DNA from: Bacteroidaceae bacterium
GTDB lineage: Bacteria; Bacteroidota; Bacteroidia; Bacteroidales; Bacteroidaceae
DNA: 64,000 nt
Direction of reading: 5' to 3'
Assembly: GCA_017619585.1 (NCBI GenBank)
Contig: JAFZSA010000037.1
Span: 1-64,000, forward strand
Shown here: positions 62,504-64,000 of the stretch, piece by piece
Numbering within the stretch: position 1 is the stretch's first letter
Layout of the letters: every line of letters starts with the position of its first letter
The notes under the pieces: model-generated
Databases searched by the model: none
Seen by the model: the letters and a program-made list of their open reading frames with translations, nothing else
Told to the model about the DNA's origin: nothing
Position numbers and translations under genes: made by a program

Positions 62504-64000
62504 TTATTTTTCTGTATGTTCGCCACTACTGTTTTGGGTGCCGTATTGTCCGTAAATACCATAGTGGCCGTATTTGCCGTAACCATAGCCATATTTACCG
62601 TACTTACCGTACTTGCCGTATTTACCGTACTTGCCATATCCGTAGTAGTAGCCATACTTCTTCTTCTTCAGGTCTACACCGTTCAGTACTATGTTAACCT
62701 TAGGCAGCTTGTTGTTATCGTTCAGGCTGTTGATAAGGTTGAAGTTGGAACGTGGTGAATAGTCGGCACGACATACAATCAAGGTAACGTCTGCTACACG
62801 TGCAATAGACAATGTGTCGCTTACCAATCCGATAGGAGGCGTATCGATCACGATGTAATCATAATGTTCTTTCAGCAGTTCAATGGCGCGATCCAACTGA
62901 CTGCGTGAAATCAACTCACCTGGGTTGGGAGGAATGACACCAGCGGGCAGGACGTCAAGGTTGGCGTTGCCAATGCTGTGCGTAATCTGTGACTCCAGCA
63001 AATCATATCCCATATCATCGCTTGAAAGGAAGGTTGTAAGGCCGTTCTTGCTTACGGGGATTCCGAACAACTTAACCAGACGGGGCTTACGGATATCCAA
63101 ACCTACAATGATGACCTTCTTACCCATCAGGGCCAGAGACATTGCCAGGTTGGTAGAAATAAAGGTCTTTCCTTCACCGGGGATACAACTGGTACAGCAG
63201 ATAACTTTTTCTGACTCGTTCTGAACAAAACGCAGGTTGGTTCGAAGTCCTCGGAAGGCTTCCTCCATGGTGTTGTTTGAGTTCTCGCGAACCACCAGGG
63301 CTTTCTCGCCGTCCACAACCTTGCTTCCCAGAGGAATATCTGCCAGAATAGGTATCTTGGTCAGTTTCTCGACATCTTCACGACCCTCAATCTGGTAGCG
63401 TAACAGATTCAGCAAGAGAACAAGTGCAATGGGGAAACCGAAGCCAAGAATCAAGGCGATCATCCAGATAATCATTCTCTTGGGAGCAACCTGTCCCATA
63501 TATTGAGGAGAGTCGATAATCCTTGCTTTTGCGGCGGTACTTGCCAGTGAGATTGCGTTCTCTTCGCGCTTCTGTAACAACATCAGATACAGGTTGGCCT
63601 GAATCTCCTGCTGACGCATGATGTTGGTCAGTGCGCGCTCTTGGGTAGGAGTGCTCTGAATGCGGCTGTTGAACATGCGATACTGACTGTCTGCACTTCT
63701 CTTCTGAGTCTGAAGGTCGTTCTTGATTGCCTCCAAGCTCATTCTGATAGATGGCCACATCTCCTCCAGTTCGGCAGTGATGCGCTGTACATAGGGGTTG
63801 TCTTCGCTTGAAGACTTAATCAGACGGTTGCGCTGCAAAACACCTTCGTTGTATTTGCTGATAGACTGGTTCAGGTTGTTGTTCTGGAGCCCCAGGTTGG
63901 CAGGAATTACCTGCATGGCATTGGCGGGATTGTTGGTATAGTTAACCAATGCGGTAATAAGGTTCAACTGAGTCTCTAACTCAACCTGCTGTGACTGATA
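62504..64000 (-). CDS. Polysaccharide biosynthesis tyrosine autokinase (Wzc-like), 5' end outside the window
   Basis: The frame is open to base 64000, so the N-terminus lies beyond the window; about 498 codons are present. A coiled-coil stretch and membrane segment ('MIIWMIALILGFGFPIALVLLLNL') precede the kinase domain: Walker A 'CIPGEGKTFISTNLA', Walker A' 'VIIVGLDIRKPRLVKLFG' and Walker B 'YDYIVIDTPPIG'. The C-terminal tail has 16 Tyr in about 45 residues, mostly (G/K)YG repeats, the autophosphorylation cluster that controls polymer assembly. Phosphate turnover normally needs a separate phosphatase, not seen here. Confidence 0.92.
   Translation of the reverse strand, partial: YQSQQVELETQLNLITALVNYTNNPANAMQVIPANLGLQNNNLNQSISKYNEGVLQRNRLIKSSSEDNPYVQRITAELEEMWPSIRMSLEAIKNDLQTQKRSADSQYRMFNSRIQSTPTQERALTNIMRQQEIQANLYLMLLQKREENAISLASTAAKARIIDSPQYMGQVAPKRMIIWMIALILGFGFPIALVLLLNLLRYQIEGREDVEKLTKIPILADIPLGSKVVDGEKALVVRENSNNTMEEAFRGLRTNLRFVQNESEKVICCTSCIPGEGKTFISTNLAMSLALMGKKVIIVGLDIRKPRLVKLFGIPVSKNGLTTFLSSDDMGYDLLESQITHSIGNANLDVLPAGVIPPNPGELISRSQLDRAIELLKEHYDYIVIDTPPIGLVSDTLSIARVADVTLIVCRADYSPRSNFNLINSLNDNNKLPKVNIVLNGVDLKKKKYGYYYGYGKYGKYGKYGKYGKYGYGYGKYGHYGIYGQYGTQNSSGEHTEK
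62539..62662 (-). repeat. 9-bp KYG-encoding tandem repeat in the autokinase tail
   Basis: Tandem GGTAAGTAC/GGCAAGTAC-like units, clearest at 62590-62637, encode five consecutive KYG triplets; looser KYG/YG/HYG/IYG/QYG units flank them. Unit number could change by slippage. Confidence 0.75.

Overview
The window looks like chromosomal DNA of a Bacteroidales bacterium, most likely Prevotella or a close relative. The evidence is the Bacteroidota promoter box TAnnTTTG upstream of many genes on both strands, lipoproteins with acidic residues after the lipobox cysteine, a TonB-dependent receptor with partner lipoproteins, proteins of Bacteroidales-restricted families (DUF3256, DUF4831, DUF6078, DUF5689), a tmRNA tag reading GENNYALAA, and a short C-terminal box (GQR/GRK...GLYIxxGKKxLVK) on large secreted proteins. 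Family names are from recognition of the translated sequences; no search was run.

Layout. 1-760: end of an rRNA operon with a 5S gene, followed by duplicated 5S-tail/terminator fragments. 760-8.6 kb: a 1961-residue secreted GLUG-repeat protein and a secreted endonuclease I. 8.6-13 kb: truA, an EamA transporter, a DUF3256 protein, a surface lipoprotein nuclease, rpmE2 and a small outer-membrane barrel. 13-19.6 kb: a TonB receptor / DUF5689 lipoprotein / OB-fold-like lipoprotein operon, divergent from a secreted endonuclease/exonuclease/phosphatase. 19.8-26 kb: fructose-bisphosphate aldolase, two uncharacterised families, and a purine/ribosome cluster hpt-adk-obgE-pgeF. 26-35.4 kb: GH43, HerA-like ATPase, DUF389 protein, HD hydrolase, a GH2 beta-galactosidase and an M48 lipoprotein protease. 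35.4-44.8 kb: a 1575-residue phosphoesterase with LamG-like modules, a small basic protein, a DUF559 protein, AICAR formyltransferase and an MBOAT/SGNH pair. 44.8-45.2 kb: tmRNA. 45.4-64 kb: an exopolysaccharide or capsule locus made of a plus-strand operon (export protein, chain-length protein, polymerase, WecB, flippase, transferases, acyltransferase) converging on a minus-strand operon (tyrosine autokinase, Wzi, lipoprotein, and a fusion of an initiating phospho-sugar transferase with a GT4 transferase).

How it works together. Three secreted or surface nucleases, OB-fold-like lipoproteins and a TonB receptor lie within 13 kb, so a nucleic-acid scavenging function is plausible, feeding hpt and pgeF purine salvage a few kb on. 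The 45-64 kb block has initiation, sugar transfer, flipping, polymerisation, length control, export and surface attachment functions for one glycan.

The most unusual feature is repeat DNA. From 1 to about 45 kb the intergenic gaps hold several dispersed short repeat families: a G/C-rich palindromic REP-like element, an AATTATGAATT repeat, a TTTAGAC/GTTAGAC repeat, a 22-bp AGTACT array and a 9-bp TCCGG repeat. The first two families also lie in frame inside at least six genes, adding non-conserved peptides to linkers. None of these repeats was seen in the capsule block.
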